Source of the DNA: Clostridiales bacterium
GTDB taxonomy: Bacteria; Bacillota; Clostridia; Christensenellales; Aristaeellaceae
Reading direction: 5' to 3'
DNA: 25,958 nucleotides
Assembly: GCA_004556395.1 (NCBI GenBank)
Contig: SFHK01000066.1
Location: 1 to 25,958, forward strand
Position numbers and translations under genes: made by a program. Under the pieces are notes generated by a model. It was not told the origin of the DNA and did not search any database. It saw only the letters and a list, made by a program, of their open reading frames with translations. Shown piece after piece: positions 13,153 to 20,947 of this stretch (positions are counted from its first letter, which is position 1; each line of letters opens with the position of its first letter).

Positions 13153-14748
13153 TTACGGCCCGGCGGCCGTGTCGGGCTGGGCGGCGGGCGGGTCGTCGGG
13201 AATGGGGTCGGGCAGAGCGGGGGCGCGGTCGAGCAGGGGACTGCGCTTCTGGATGCGGGCGCAGAGGATGCTCATATCGTCCGGGCGCGCGGCGCGGTTG
13301 CGGGACCGGGCTTCCTTCAGTGACGCGGTACAGAACGCGGCTGGGGAGAGGGTGCTCAGGGTCTGGAACCACGCTTCCGCGGCGGGCTCGCCGCCTAGCG
13401 CGTTCACAAGGCCGTCCGTCGCCATGATGATGGCGTCGCCGGGGCGCAGGTGCGCGGAGGCGACCGACGGCGTGGCTTCGGCCACCACGCCCACCGGCAG
13501 CGACGCGCCCTCGATTCGTCTGGCGGTACGTCCGCGCAGGAGCCACGTCGGCTCGCTGCCGCACTTGTGAAAGCGCGCCGTTCCCGTGACGGGATCGATT
13601 TCGCACACGTCCAGCGTGGAAAACGCTTCGCGCCCGCCGTCGGACAGCCGGTTGATGGCGCGGTAGGCGGTGAACTCGTTCAGACCGCATTCCAGAAATT
13701 CGCGCGCCAGCGCCAGCGCCCGGCGGGACAGCCTTCGCGCGCCCTCGCCGGTGCCCATGCCGTCGGCCAGCAGCAGGATGACGCGGCCGTCCGGCGCTTT
13801 CTCGATTGCGCCGGTGTCGCCGCACGCGCCGCCCTCCGGCGCGGCATGCCGCCGGGAGGCCGTCACGCGCAGTCTGGCGTGCAGGGACGGCTGCGAGGAC
13901 AGAAGCTGCATGCGCATCCGCGCGGAGAAGCGCTCCGGAATCAGCGGATGCGCGACCGCCGCGCCCAGCAGGAACGCGGCGCGCACATCCCAGCCTAAAT
14001 AATAGGAAAGCGGAATGCCGATCAGGAACGCGAGCGCGCGCGCCCACGCGCCCACGGCCCACAGCGCGCCCGCGCATCCAGCGGAAATCAGCAGGAGTGA
14101 GGGCATCAGCGCGCCCTGTCCCTCGATCAGCAGGCCGACACCTGCGGTGAACGCGCCCAGCGCGCCGGCGGCGACTCCGCCGCCGGAGAGCGTGAGCGCG
14201 AGCAGCCCCGCGGCGAACAGCCCCGCGGGTTCCCACAGACGGGTTATGCCCGCCACGAGCACGGCGGCGGCAAGGTGCAGGGAGACGCGCTCGTCCGCGG
14301 ACAGCGTTCGCGCACGCAGACAGTCCCGCCGGAACAGCGGCGTCAGCGCGGGCGCGGCGGCCATGGCCAGAAGCGCCGCCAGAACGGCCGTCGCCAGCGG
14401 ATAAAAGCCCTGATCCAGATGTCGCGCGATCGCGGGCAGCAGACAGCCCATGCCGCCGCTTACCGCCGAGAAGGCTTCGCAGCGCGCCGGGCGCAGCCGA
14501 ATCAGGATGCGGGCGAGGATGTAGGCGAGGACGCAGCCCAGAAACGCCCCGGGATCGCCCGCCAGCAGACAGCCGCAGAGCGCGCCCGGAAGCACGACGC
14601 TCAGCGCCGTGTCCGTCGCGCCCGAAGCCGCGGCCAGCCCCGCCGCGAACGGCGCGGCCCACGGAACCGGCGTAAGCATACCGAAAAACAGCCCGACGAT
14701 ATTGGTGGGGAGGAGCTTCCATGCCCATGTTCGGAGTTGTGAATTCAT
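13153..14748 (-). CDS. spoIIE: SpoIIE-like stage II sporulation phosphatase
   Basis: A 531-aa membrane phosphatase. Residues about 10-285 form around ten membrane helices (for example ALSVVLPGALCGCLLAG and ALTLSGGGVAAGALGAF). The C-terminal 200 residues are a PP2C/SpoIIE phosphatase with ADGMGTGEGA (about 326-335), IIMATDGLVNAL and the metal site RPDDMSI, then a Pro-rich tail. In Bacillus SpoIIE dephosphorylates SpoIIAA to release sigma-F in the forespore. At 531 residues it is much shorter than the roughly 830-aa Bacillus protein, having little room for the central FtsZ-interacting region. I start at ATG 14748, eight bases after AGGAGG; an upstream ATG lacks a site. It is monocistronic and divergent from the transporter operon. 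It is the main evidence that this organism sporulates. Confidence 0.9.
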   Translation of the reverse strand: MNSQLRTWAWKLLPTNIVGLFFGMLTPVPWAAPFAAGLAAASGATDTALSVVLPGALCGCLLAGDPGAFLGCVLAYILARILIRLRPARCEAFSAVSGGMGCLLPAIARHLDQGFYPLATAVLAALLAMAAAPALTPLFRRDCLRARTLSADERVSLHLAAAVLVAGITRLWEPAGLFAAGLLALTLSGGGVAAGALGAFTAGVGLLIEGQGALMPSLLLISAGCAGALWAVGAWARALAFLIGIPLSYYLGWDVRAAFLLGAAVAHPLIPERFSARMRMQLLSSQPSLHARLRVTASRRHAAPEGGACGDTGAIEKAPDGRVILLLADGMGTGEGARRLSRRALALAREFLECGLNEFTAYRAINRLSDGGREAFSTLDVCEIDPVTGTARFHKCGSEPTWLLRGRTARRIEGASLPVGVVAEATPSVASAHLRPGDAIIMATDGLVNALGGEPAAEAWFQTLSTLSPAAFCTASLKEARSRNRAARPDDMSILCARIQKRSPLLDRAPALPDPIPDDPPAAQPDTAAGP

Positions 14749-14926
14749 ACGCTTGTCCTCCTGTAATACCACAAGCATATGCGTATTCATCCGTTAAAAT
14801 TCCATTCAAAACGTCGAATTTCAGACACTTGCGCCCGTTTATCCAAAAATTGGACAATTTCGCCTTTGCGCCCGGTTTTTGAACAGGCAGCTGTGTTTGC
14901 CCGTTTTCGGAAGGACGCTCGCGCGG

Positions 14927-14932
14927 TATACT
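14927..14932 (+). promoter_or_regulatory. -10 element of the transporter operon
   Basis: TATACT is well placed 29 bp before the first start codon. The hexamer 17 bp upstream (TTTTCG) is poor, so an activator or alternative sigma factor may be involved. Confidence 0.45.
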
Positions 14933-14961
14933 ATAGCCACTGATGAGAGGAGGTGGCATTC

Positions 14962-15561
14962 ATGTCGACACTCAAAACCGTTCGCGCCGCGAAGATCAGC
15001 TACATTGTGATGTCCGTGCTGTTCTGCGTGCTGGGCGTGGTTCTGCTGGTAACGCATGAAATGTCCGTTTCTGTGCTGGGCGTGCTGGTCGGCGCGATGC
15101 TGATTGCCTTTGGCATCGTGAAGCTGATCGGGTATTTTTCCAGAGACCTGTACCGGCTGGCGTTTCAGTTTGATCTGGCGCTGGGAATCTTTCTGGTCGT
15201 GCTGGGGGCGATCATTCTTTTGAATCCCACCCGCGCGATGACGTTCCTGTGCCTGATGCTGGGCATCGCCATCATGGCCGACGGCCTGTTCAAGCTGCAG
15301 ACGGCGCTGGACGCGCGCCGCTTCGGCCTGCATTCGTGGGGATTGATTCTGGCGTTTGCGCTGCTTACCGGCGCCATCGGCGGTCTGCTGGCGGCGCGCC
15401 CGGCGGAAAGCGTGGGCACGCTGACGATCCTCCTGGGGCTGTCGGTGCTGTTTGAAGGGCTGATGAACCTGTGCGTCGCGCTGTTCGCGGTGAAGGTCAT
15501 CCGCAAGGAGCAGCCCGAGGTTGTGGAAACCTGGTTCGAGAGCAAAAAAGAAGAAAGGTAG
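14962..15561 (+). CDS. HdeD/DUF308-family membrane protein
   Basis: A 199-aa protein of six predicted membrane helices arranged as repeated pairs (SYIVMSVLFCVLGVVLLVTH, LGVLVGAMLIAFGIVKLIG, DLALGIFLVVLGAIILL and so on), the DUF308/HdeD pattern, with a charged C-terminal tail ending ESKKEER. I start at ATG 14962, eight bases after AGGAGG. It is the first gene of a three-gene operon with the MMPL transporter eight bases downstream. HdeD-type proteins are linked to acid stress in enterics, but the biochemical role is unknown; here it may assist the exporter or respond to envelope stress. Confidence 0.88.
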   Translation: MSTLKTVRAAKISYIVMSVLFCVLGVVLLVTHEMSVSVLGVLVGAMLIAFGIVKLIGYFSRDLYRLAFQFDLALGIFLVVLGAIILLNPTRAMTFLCLMLGIAIMADGLFKLQTALDARRFGLHSWGLILAFALLTGAIGGLLAARPAESVGTLTILLGLSVLFEGLMNLCVALFAVKVIRKEQPEVVETWFESKKEER

Positions 15562-15569
15562 GTTTGGGT

Positions 15570-17654
15570 ATGCGAGCATCCAGAGCGGTCGTAAAGTACC
15601 GCGTTCCCATTCTGATTCTTGCGCTGGCGCTGCTGATTCCGTCGTTCTTCGGCATGGTCAACACCCGCATCAATTACGACATGCTGGATTATCTGCCGGA
15701 CGACATGGACACCGTGACCGGGCAGAACCTTCTGATGGAGGACTTCGGCAAAGGCGCGTTTTCGCTGATTGTGGTGGAGGATATGCCGTCGGCGGATATT
15801 CGCCGGACGGCCGAAAAGCTCCGCACGATCGAGCATGTGGAAACCGTCGTGTGCTATGAGGATCTGGCGGATCCCACCATTCCCAAGGCGCTTCTGCCGG
15901 AGAGCATTTATAAGGAGTTCAACAGCGGAGACAGCACGCTGATGGCGGTGTTCTTTGACACCTCCACCTCCGCCGACGCGACGATGGACGCCATTCGCGA
16001 GGTTCGCAGCGCCGTGGGTAAGCAGTGCTTCGTGACCGGCATGAGCGCGCTGGTGACAGACCTCAAGGATCTGTGCGAAGAGGAAGAGCCGGTGTATGTG
16101 GCGCTGGCCGTCGTCTGCGCCTGCGCGGCGATGATGCTTCTGCTGGACAGCTGGCTGGTTCCGTTTGTATTTCTGGCCAGCATCGGCATGAGCATCCTGA
16201 TGAATTTGGGCAGCAACTGGTTCTTGGGCGAAATTTCCTACATAACCAAGGCGCTGGCCGCCGTGCTGCAGCTGGCCGTCACGATGGACTACTCCATCTT
16301 CCTGTGGCACAGCTACAACGAAAAGCGCGCGTCGACGGACGATAAGTATGAGGCGATGGCGCAGGCCATTCACGACACGTTCGTGTCTGTGCTGGGCAGC
16401 TCCATTACCACCATTGCGGGCTTCATCGCCCTGTGCTTCATGACTTTCACGATGGGCCGCGACTTGGGCATCGTAATGGCCAAGGGCGTGCTGCTGGGCG
16501 TCATCGGCTGCGTGACGATTCTGCCGTCTTTGATTCTTCTGCTCGACAAGCCGCTTCAGAAGACGCGCCACCGCGCGCTGATTCCCACGGGCCAGGGCTT
16601 TGCCAAGTGGGTTGTGAAGGTATTCCCGGTGTTCCTCGTGATCTTCGCGCTTCTGGTCGCGCCGGCCTATTATGGATACTCGAAGACCAACGACGGGGTG
16701 TACTACGACATGGGCGAATGCCTGCCGCAGGACATCGACTACGTGATTGCGAACAGCAAGCTGCGGGATGAGTTCAACATTGCCTCCACCCACATGCTGC
16801 TGGTGAACGCCAAGCTGCCTTCCCGCGACGTGCGCGCCATGAAGCGCGAGATGGAGAATGTGGACGGCGTGAAGTACGTGCTGTCGCTGGAAAGCGTGGT
16901 CGGCTCCCGCGTGCCGGAGGAGATTCTGCCGGAGAGCGTCACGTCCATCCTGAAGAGCGACCGGTGGGAGCTGATTCTGATCAACTCCGAATACCGCGCC
17001 GCGAGCGATCTGGTGAACGATCAGCTGGATGAGCTGAACGCGATTCTCAAGAAATACGATCCCAGCGGCATGCTGATCGGCGAAGCCGGCTGCATGAAGG
17101 ACATGATCGAGACTACCGGCCACGACTTCCGGGTGGTTAACGCGGTGTCCATCGTGCTGGTGTTTGTGATTATTCTGCTGGTGGAGAAGAGCCTGTCGCT
17201 GCCGGTGATTCTGATCGCCGTGATTGAGCTGGCCATCTTCATCAATCTGGGACTGCCGCACTATCTGGGCGAGACGCTGCCGTTCATCGCGCCGATCTGC
17301 ATCTCGACCATTCAGCTGGGCGCGACGGTCGACTACGCCATACTGATGACCACGCGCTACAAGCAGGAGCGCGCCGCGGGCAAGGATAAGCGCGAGGCGG
17401 TAACGATTGCGCTGTCCACGTCCATTCCGTCCATCGTGACCAGCGGCTTCGGCCTGTTTGCCGCCACCTTCGGCGTGGCTGTGTATTCCAACATTGACAT
17501 TGTAAGCTCCATGTGCATGCTGATGGCGCGCGGCGCGCTGGTAAGCGTGGTCTCGGTTGTGTTTATCCTGCCGGCCATGCTGATGCTGCTGGACGCGGTT
17601 GTCCGCCACACCACACTCGATATGAAGAAAAAAACCACGGGAGGAATTGAGTAA
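15570..17654 (+). CDS. MMPL-family RND transporter
   Basis: A 694-aa RND-type exporter, probably of lipids or other hydrophobic molecules, driven by the proton gradient. It has two homologous halves. Each has a leading helix (VPILILALALLIPSFFGMV; VFPVFLVIFALLVAPAYYGY), a large extracellular loop and a cluster of five helices. The intramembrane Asp motifs TMDYSIFLWHSYNEK and ATVDYAILMTTRYKQE, one per half, mark the MMPL superfamily. I start at ATG 15570, shortly after AGGTAGG; the frame is open upstream inside the previous gene. The stop overlaps the next start by one base (TAATG), so coupled translation with the secreted partner is expected. The substrate cannot be named. Confidence 0.94.
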   Translation: MRASRAVVKYRVPILILALALLIPSFFGMVNTRINYDMLDYLPDDMDTVTGQNLLMEDFGKGAFSLIVVEDMPSADIRRTAEKLRTIEHVETVVCYEDLADPTIPKALLPESIYKEFNSGDSTLMAVFFDTSTSADATMDAIREVRSAVGKQCFVTGMSALVTDLKDLCEEEEPVYVALAVVCACAAMMLLLDSWLVPFVFLASIGMSILMNLGSNWFLGEISYITKALAAVLQLAVTMDYSIFLWHSYNEKRASTDDKYEAMAQAIHDTFVSVLGSSITTIAGFIALCFMTFTMGRDLGIVMAKGVLLGVIGCVTILPSLILLLDKPLQKTRHRALIPTGQGFAKWVVKVFPVFLVIFALLVAPAYYGYSKTNDGVYYDMGECLPQDIDYVIANSKLRDEFNIASTHMLLVNAKLPSRDVRAMKREMENVDGVKYVLSLESVVGSRVPEEILPESVTSILKSDRWELILINSEYRAASDLVNDQLDELNAILKKYDPSGMLIGEAGCMKDMIETTGHDFRVVNAVSIVLVFVIILLVEKSLSLPVILIAVIELAIFINLGLPHYLGETLPFIAPICISTIQLGATVDYAILMTTRYKQERAAGKDKREAVTIALSTSIPSIVTSGFGLFAATFGVAVYSNIDIVSSMCMLMARGALVSVVSVVFILPAMLMLLDAVVRHTTLDMKKKTTGGIE

Positions 17655-19705
17655 TGAAAAAGTGGACGTGCCTGCTTCTTTCCCTGATCCTCGTTTTCTG
17701 CGCGGCAGGCGGCGCACTGGCCGAAACGACGAAGGATGAAACGGTTTACGTGCTTGCGAACGCCGAGGGCGAGGCGAAGCGCGTGATCGTGAGCGACTGG
17801 CTGACGAATCCCGACGGTGAAAAGGATCTTGCGGACGCGACCACTCTGAAGGACGCGAAGGCCGTGAAGGGCAGCGCCTTCCTGAAGGACGGCGTGTGGT
17901 ACAACGCCGACGGCGCGGACGTGTATTATCAGGGCGACGCGGAGGACGCGCTGCCGGTGAACCTGACCGTAAGCTACACGCTGGACGGCGAAGCGAAGAC
18001 CGCCGCCGAAATGACCGGAAAGAGCGGCCGCGTGACCATCCGCGTGGCGTGCGACGTAAAGGAGACGAAGGACGGCGTAAAGGTGCCGTTCGCCGCGCTG
18101 ACCGCCGCGCTGCTGGACAACGACGTGTTCACGAACATCGAAGTCACCAACGGCAAGTTCCTCGACGACGGCGATCGTACCGTGGTCGTGGGCTGGGCGC
18201 TGCCGGGTCTTCAGGAAACGCTGAAGCTGGACGCGGAGACCGTGACGCTGCCCGAATACGTGGAAATTTCCGCGGAAGCGAAGAACTTCGAAGCGCCCAC
18301 CACGCTGACCGTGGTGACCAACGAGCTCTTCAGCGCCGTGGACGTGGATTCCATCGACGCCACCGAGCTTACGGAGAACATCAACAGGCTGAAGGACGGC
18401 ATGGCGCAGCTGAAGGATGGCGCGAGCCGTCTGGCGGACGGCGTGTCCGCGCTGAAGGACGGCGCGAAGACGCTGGCCGACGGCGCGACGGAGCTGAAGA
18501 ACGGCGCGGAAGCCCTGAAGGAGAGCGCGAACCCGCTGGGCGACGGCGTATCGCAGCTGAACGACGGCGCGACGGCGCTGGAAACCGGCTCCGCGCAGCT
18601 GACCGAAGGCCTGAACACCCTGACCGCCAACAACGAAGCGTTGGCGAGCGGCGCGACGAAGCTGTTCGAAACCGTGCTGGGCATCGCGAATACGCAGCTG
18701 TCCGCCGCGATGGAGAACGCGCCCACGCTGACCATCGAGAACTATGAGGAAACCCTGACCGCGCTGCTCGACGCGTGCTCCGAGGCGGGCATTGACAAGC
18801 AGCTGCACGATCAGGTGGAAGCCGTTGTGAACCAGAACCGCGCGAAGATCGAGGAAGCCGTTACCGCGAAGGTGCGGGAAACGGTCGCCGCGCAGGTGGA
18901 GGAAGCCGTGCGCGAGAACGTCACCGCGCAGGTGCTCGCCGCGATGGACATGACGCCCGATACCTACAAGGCCGCCGTGGAGAGCGGCGCGCTGACCGAC
19001 GCGCAGAAGAATCAGATTGTTGCGGCCGTGGACGCGCAGATGAAGTCGCAGGAGGTCAAGGCCGTGCTCGCGCAGCAGACCGAGCAGACCATGGGCAGCG
19101 ACGAGATCAAGGCCACGATCGAGCAGAACGTGAACGAGCAGGTCGAGGCGCTTACGCAGCAGAACATGGCGTCCAAGGACGTGCAGGCCAGGCGCGCCGC
19201 CGCGCTGGAGCAGGGTCAGGCCGCCGCGGCCAGCCTTACGGCGCTGAAGGCGCAGCTGGACGACTACCGCACCTTCTATGACGGCCTGAACGCCTACCTC
19301 GCCGGTACCGCGCAGGCGGAGAACGGCGCAAGCGAGCTCAAAATCGGCGCGGCGCAGCTGGCCGCGGGCACGGAAGAGCTGAACGGCAAGGTGCCCGCGC
19401 TGCTGGAAGGCATCGGCAGCCTGTCGAACGGCATGAACACGCTCACGGAGAACCTCCCGTCGCTCACTGACGGCGTGCAGCAGCTGCTGGACGGCGCGAA
19501 CGAGCTGAAGGACGGCCTGAACACCTTCGATGAGGAGGGCGTTTCCAAGCTCGTGAGTCTGGTGGAGGATGACCTCGCGGATATGCTCGACCGCGTGAAG
19601 GCCGCGCTCAACGCCGCGAACGCCTATACCACCTACACCTCCCTCGGCGAGAACATGACCGGCCGCGTCCGCTTCGTGTGGCGTACCGACGCGAACCAGA
19701 AATAA
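17654..19705 (+). CDS. Secreted helical-repeat protein (YhgE/Pip-like), MMPL partner
   Basis: A 683-aa protein with a clear signal peptide (MKKWTCLLLSLILVFC..., cut after GGALA at about 23). Residues 24-240 look beta-rich. From about 243 there are 7- and 11-residue repeats of the type LKDGAxxLADG, followed by long Ala/Glu/Gln helices (about 345-530), then a second repeat block (about 545-640). This repeat type is shared with YhgE/Pip-like and MMPL-associated proteins. There is no C-terminal membrane helix, so it should be released or held at the surface by its partner. The one-base overlap with the MMPL gene argues for a joint complex, perhaps a periplasm-spanning or wall-spanning adaptor. 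Strongly GC-biased codons match its neighbours. Exact function unknown. Confidence 0.88.
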   Translation: MKKWTCLLLSLILVFCAAGGALAETTKDETVYVLANAEGEAKRVIVSDWLTNPDGEKDLADATTLKDAKAVKGSAFLKDGVWYNADGADVYYQGDAEDALPVNLTVSYTLDGEAKTAAEMTGKSGRVTIRVACDVKETKDGVKVPFAALTAALLDNDVFTNIEVTNGKFLDDGDRTVVVGWALPGLQETLKLDAETVTLPEYVEISAEAKNFEAPTTLTVVTNELFSAVDVDSIDATELTENINRLKDGMAQLKDGASRLADGVSALKDGAKTLADGATELKNGAEALKESANPLGDGVSQLNDGATALETGSAQLTEGLNTLTANNEALASGATKLFETVLGIANTQLSAAMENAPTLTIENYEETLTALLDACSEAGIDKQLHDQVEAVVNQNRAKIEEAVTAKVRETVAAQVEEAVRENVTAQVLAAMDMTPDTYKAAVESGALTDAQKNQIVAAVDAQMKSQEVKAVLAQQTEQTMGSDEIKATIEQNVNEQVEALTQQNMASKDVQARRAAALEQGQAAAASLTALKAQLDDYRTFYDGLNAYLAGTAQAENGASELKIGAAQLAAGTEELNGKVPALLEGIGSLSNGMNTLTENLPSLTDGVQQLLDGANELKDGLNTFDEEGVSKLVSLVEDDLADMLDRVKAALNAANAYTTYTSLGENMTGRVRFVWRTDANQK

Positions 19706-19725
19706 CGGACAAACCCGCATAATTA

Positions 19726-19765
19726 ACAGCCGCCGCTCTTCCCGCTTGGGATGACCGGCGGCTGT
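19726..19765 (+). terminator. Hairpin after the transporter operon
   Basis: ACAGCCGCCG (19726-19735) pairs perfectly with CGGCGGCTGT (19756-19765). It lacks a T-run, and it lies between convergent genes. Confidence 0.6.
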
Positions 19766-19784
19766 CACTGGCCTTTCAGGAGGA

Positions 19785-20219
19785 TTAGCCGTATGTATTG
19801 TAGTCGCTCGCGAGGAAATTCATGGCTTTGTAGAATTTGCTCAGGAATACCAGCGGGCCGACTATGATCAGGCTGCCGAGAATTCCCCAGAGCCAGAAGG
19901 TGCTTGCGCTGATTTTATAGGGAAGGCCGCGGCGCGAAAGCTCCGTGCCCATGCGATTGCAGATGCGATGATTCCACACCAGATTCGCGATTCCGCCCGT
20001 GATCGGGCCGACGAGGAAGAACAGCAGGCAGTAATGCATGGTGCGGCGGCCGTCGTGGCTTGAAGCAATCGTGTTGATGTCCGAGGAGATGCGGCTGAGG
20101 ATTACCAGCGGGTAGATGCCGAGCGTGATCGGGCTGAGCAGAATCAGCTTGAGCATGCTGTAGTTGGATGAAAGCTGGACTGCGGAGCGCTGGGTCGTGG
20201 CGACTGCGGACTGGCTCAC
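19785..20219 (-). CDS. Small DUF4234-like membrane protein
   Basis: A 144-aa membrane protein. The segments LKLILLSPITLGIYPLVILSR, HYCLLFFLVGPITGGIANLV and FWLWGILGSLIIVGPLVFLSK are predicted helices, with WNHRICNRMGTELSRRGL as a cytosolic loop. The pattern LSPITLGIY...R..D.N resembles DUF4234 proteins, whose role is unknown. I chose the GTG at 20217-20219 (GGGGGT precedes it), since longer starts run into the MITE-like element. It is monocistronic. Its promoter lies beyond that element, giving a leader of about 155 nt. Confidence 0.75.
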   Translation of the reverse strand: MSQSAVATTQRSAVQLSSNYSMLKLILLSPITLGIYPLVILSRISSDINTIASSHDGRRTMHYCLLFFLVGPITGGIANLVWNHRICNRMGTELSRRGLPYKISASTFWLWGILGSLIIVGPLVFLSKFYKAMNFLASDYNTYG

Positions 20220-20233
20220 AAAAATACCCCCAA

Positions 20234-20349
20234 TTAAGGCATCACCGCACAATTCGGCGGCACGTCGGGCGATGTCTTTTCCGCCATCTGCGGCATGCAA
20301 ATTCCTCGATTTACCTCCAGTAAACCTTCGGAATGCGGCGCTGCCTTAA
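20234..20349. mobile_element. MITE-like element, 116 bp
   Basis: Terminal inverted repeats TTAAGGCATCACCGCA (20234-20249) and the complement of TGCGGCGCTGCCTTAA (20334-20349) match at 14 of 16 positions. The interior also contains GGCGG and CCGCC arms and encodes nothing. TTAA at both ends may be a target duplication. No transposase is in the window. It sits between the promoter and start codon of the DUF4234-like gene, 14 bp from the latter. Confidence 0.6.
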
Positions 20350-20382
20350 ATTATTCAACTCGTCTTGATGCGAGTTTAAAAA

Positions 20383-20411
20383 ATGATATCATATAATAGC
20401 TTAAATTTCAA
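20383..20411 (-). promoter_or_regulatory. Promoter of the DUF4234-like gene
   Basis: On the minus strand TTGAAA (20406-20411), a 17-bp spacer and TATCAT (20383-20388). A palindrome AACTCG-tcttgatg-CGAGTT lies just downstream, at about the transcription start. From 20412 to 20653 the DNA is AT-rich and I see no gene. Confidence 0.6.
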
Positions 20412-20653
20412 TCCTTTTATGTTTATTATAAAAAGTAGAAATGTTAACGTACACAATATTAGATGCAAAAACACAACCAAAGCAGGGCAAAACAGCTAAT
20501 TGGTAATAAAACTCGACAAAACCTTTGTGAGACTGTGTGCGAAATGTTTTGCATGGCTCGTTTTGCGGCGCAGCTGCGTGGCGGGCGATACAGGGGAAGA
20601 AAAACGGCAGCCGGTGAACACAAAAACATTACAAAGAAAAATGTCCGAAGTTA

Positions 20654-20682
20654 TTGACAAGCCGGGGAGGAAGGAGTATAAT
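20654..20682 (+). promoter_or_regulatory. Promoter of tRNA-Arg
   Basis: TTGACA (20654-20659), a 17-bp spacer and TATAAT (20677-20682): perfect consensus, 22 bp upstream of the mature tRNA 5' end. Confidence 0.85.
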
Positions 20683-20704
20683 ATTCATTGTTGTTAAGCG
20701 ATGA

Positions 20705-20778
20705 GTGCCTGTAGCTCAGCCGGATAGAGTGTTTGGCTACGAACCAAAAGGTCAGGGGTTCGAATCCCTTCAGGCACG
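20705..20778 (+). tRNA. tRNA-Arg (anticodon ACG)
   Basis: A 74-nt cloverleaf. The acceptor GTGCCTG pairs with CAGGCAC, the D-arm is GCTCAGCCGGATAGAGT, the anticodon stem-loop is TTGGC-TACGAA-CCAA with ACG at 20739-20741, and the T-arm contains GGTTCGAATCCC. The 3' CCA is not encoded. It reads CGU and probably other CGN codons after A34 is changed to inosine. It is a single-gene transcript with promoter and terminator. Confidence 0.96.
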
Positions 20779-20781
20779 CTG

Positions 20782-20815
20782 GAAGCATTTGGAGAAATCC
20801 GAATGCTTCTTTTTT
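20782..20815 (+). terminator. Intrinsic terminator of tRNA-Arg
   Basis: GAAGCATT (20782-20789) pairs with AATGCTTC (20802-20809), followed by six T. Confidence 0.88.
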
Positions 20816-20829
20816 GCCTGCGTGTCTCT

Positions 20830-20866
20830 TGAAAAGGAACCGTCTCACCGCGAGGCGGTTCCTTTT
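20830..20866. repeat. Hairpin repeat, copy 1 (terminator-like)
   Basis: AAAAGGAACCG (20832-20842) pairs with CGGTTCCTTTT (20856-20866), with CTC/GAG inside. The whole unit matches the copy at 24201-24237 with a single base difference. It resembles a bidirectional terminator, yet lies after a complete tRNA terminator and before the promoter of the mosaic protease. Confidence 0.85.
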
Positions 20867-20887
20867 GTGTATTTTGCCGAGATATGA

Positions 20888-20916
20888 TTGAAAAGGATGG
20901 AATATTATGCTATAAT
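20888..20916 (+). promoter_or_regulatory. Promoter of the mosaic protease gene
   Basis: TTGAAA (20888-20893), a 17-bp spacer and TATAAT (20911-20916), 31 bp before the start codon. Confidence 0.75.
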
Positions 20917-20947
20917 TTGATTTAGAAAGAAATAAAGGAGAACGCAT

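Noticed and set aside
15165..19768. Long minus-strand frames opposite the transporter operon
   Set aside because: They are antisense to genes with clear domains, signal peptide and coupled starts, and have His/Gln/Arg-rich shadow composition.
20463..20657. Small plus-strand open frame before the tRNA
   Set aside because: There is no ribosome binding site or recognisable sequence, and it runs up to the tRNA promoter; most likely chance.
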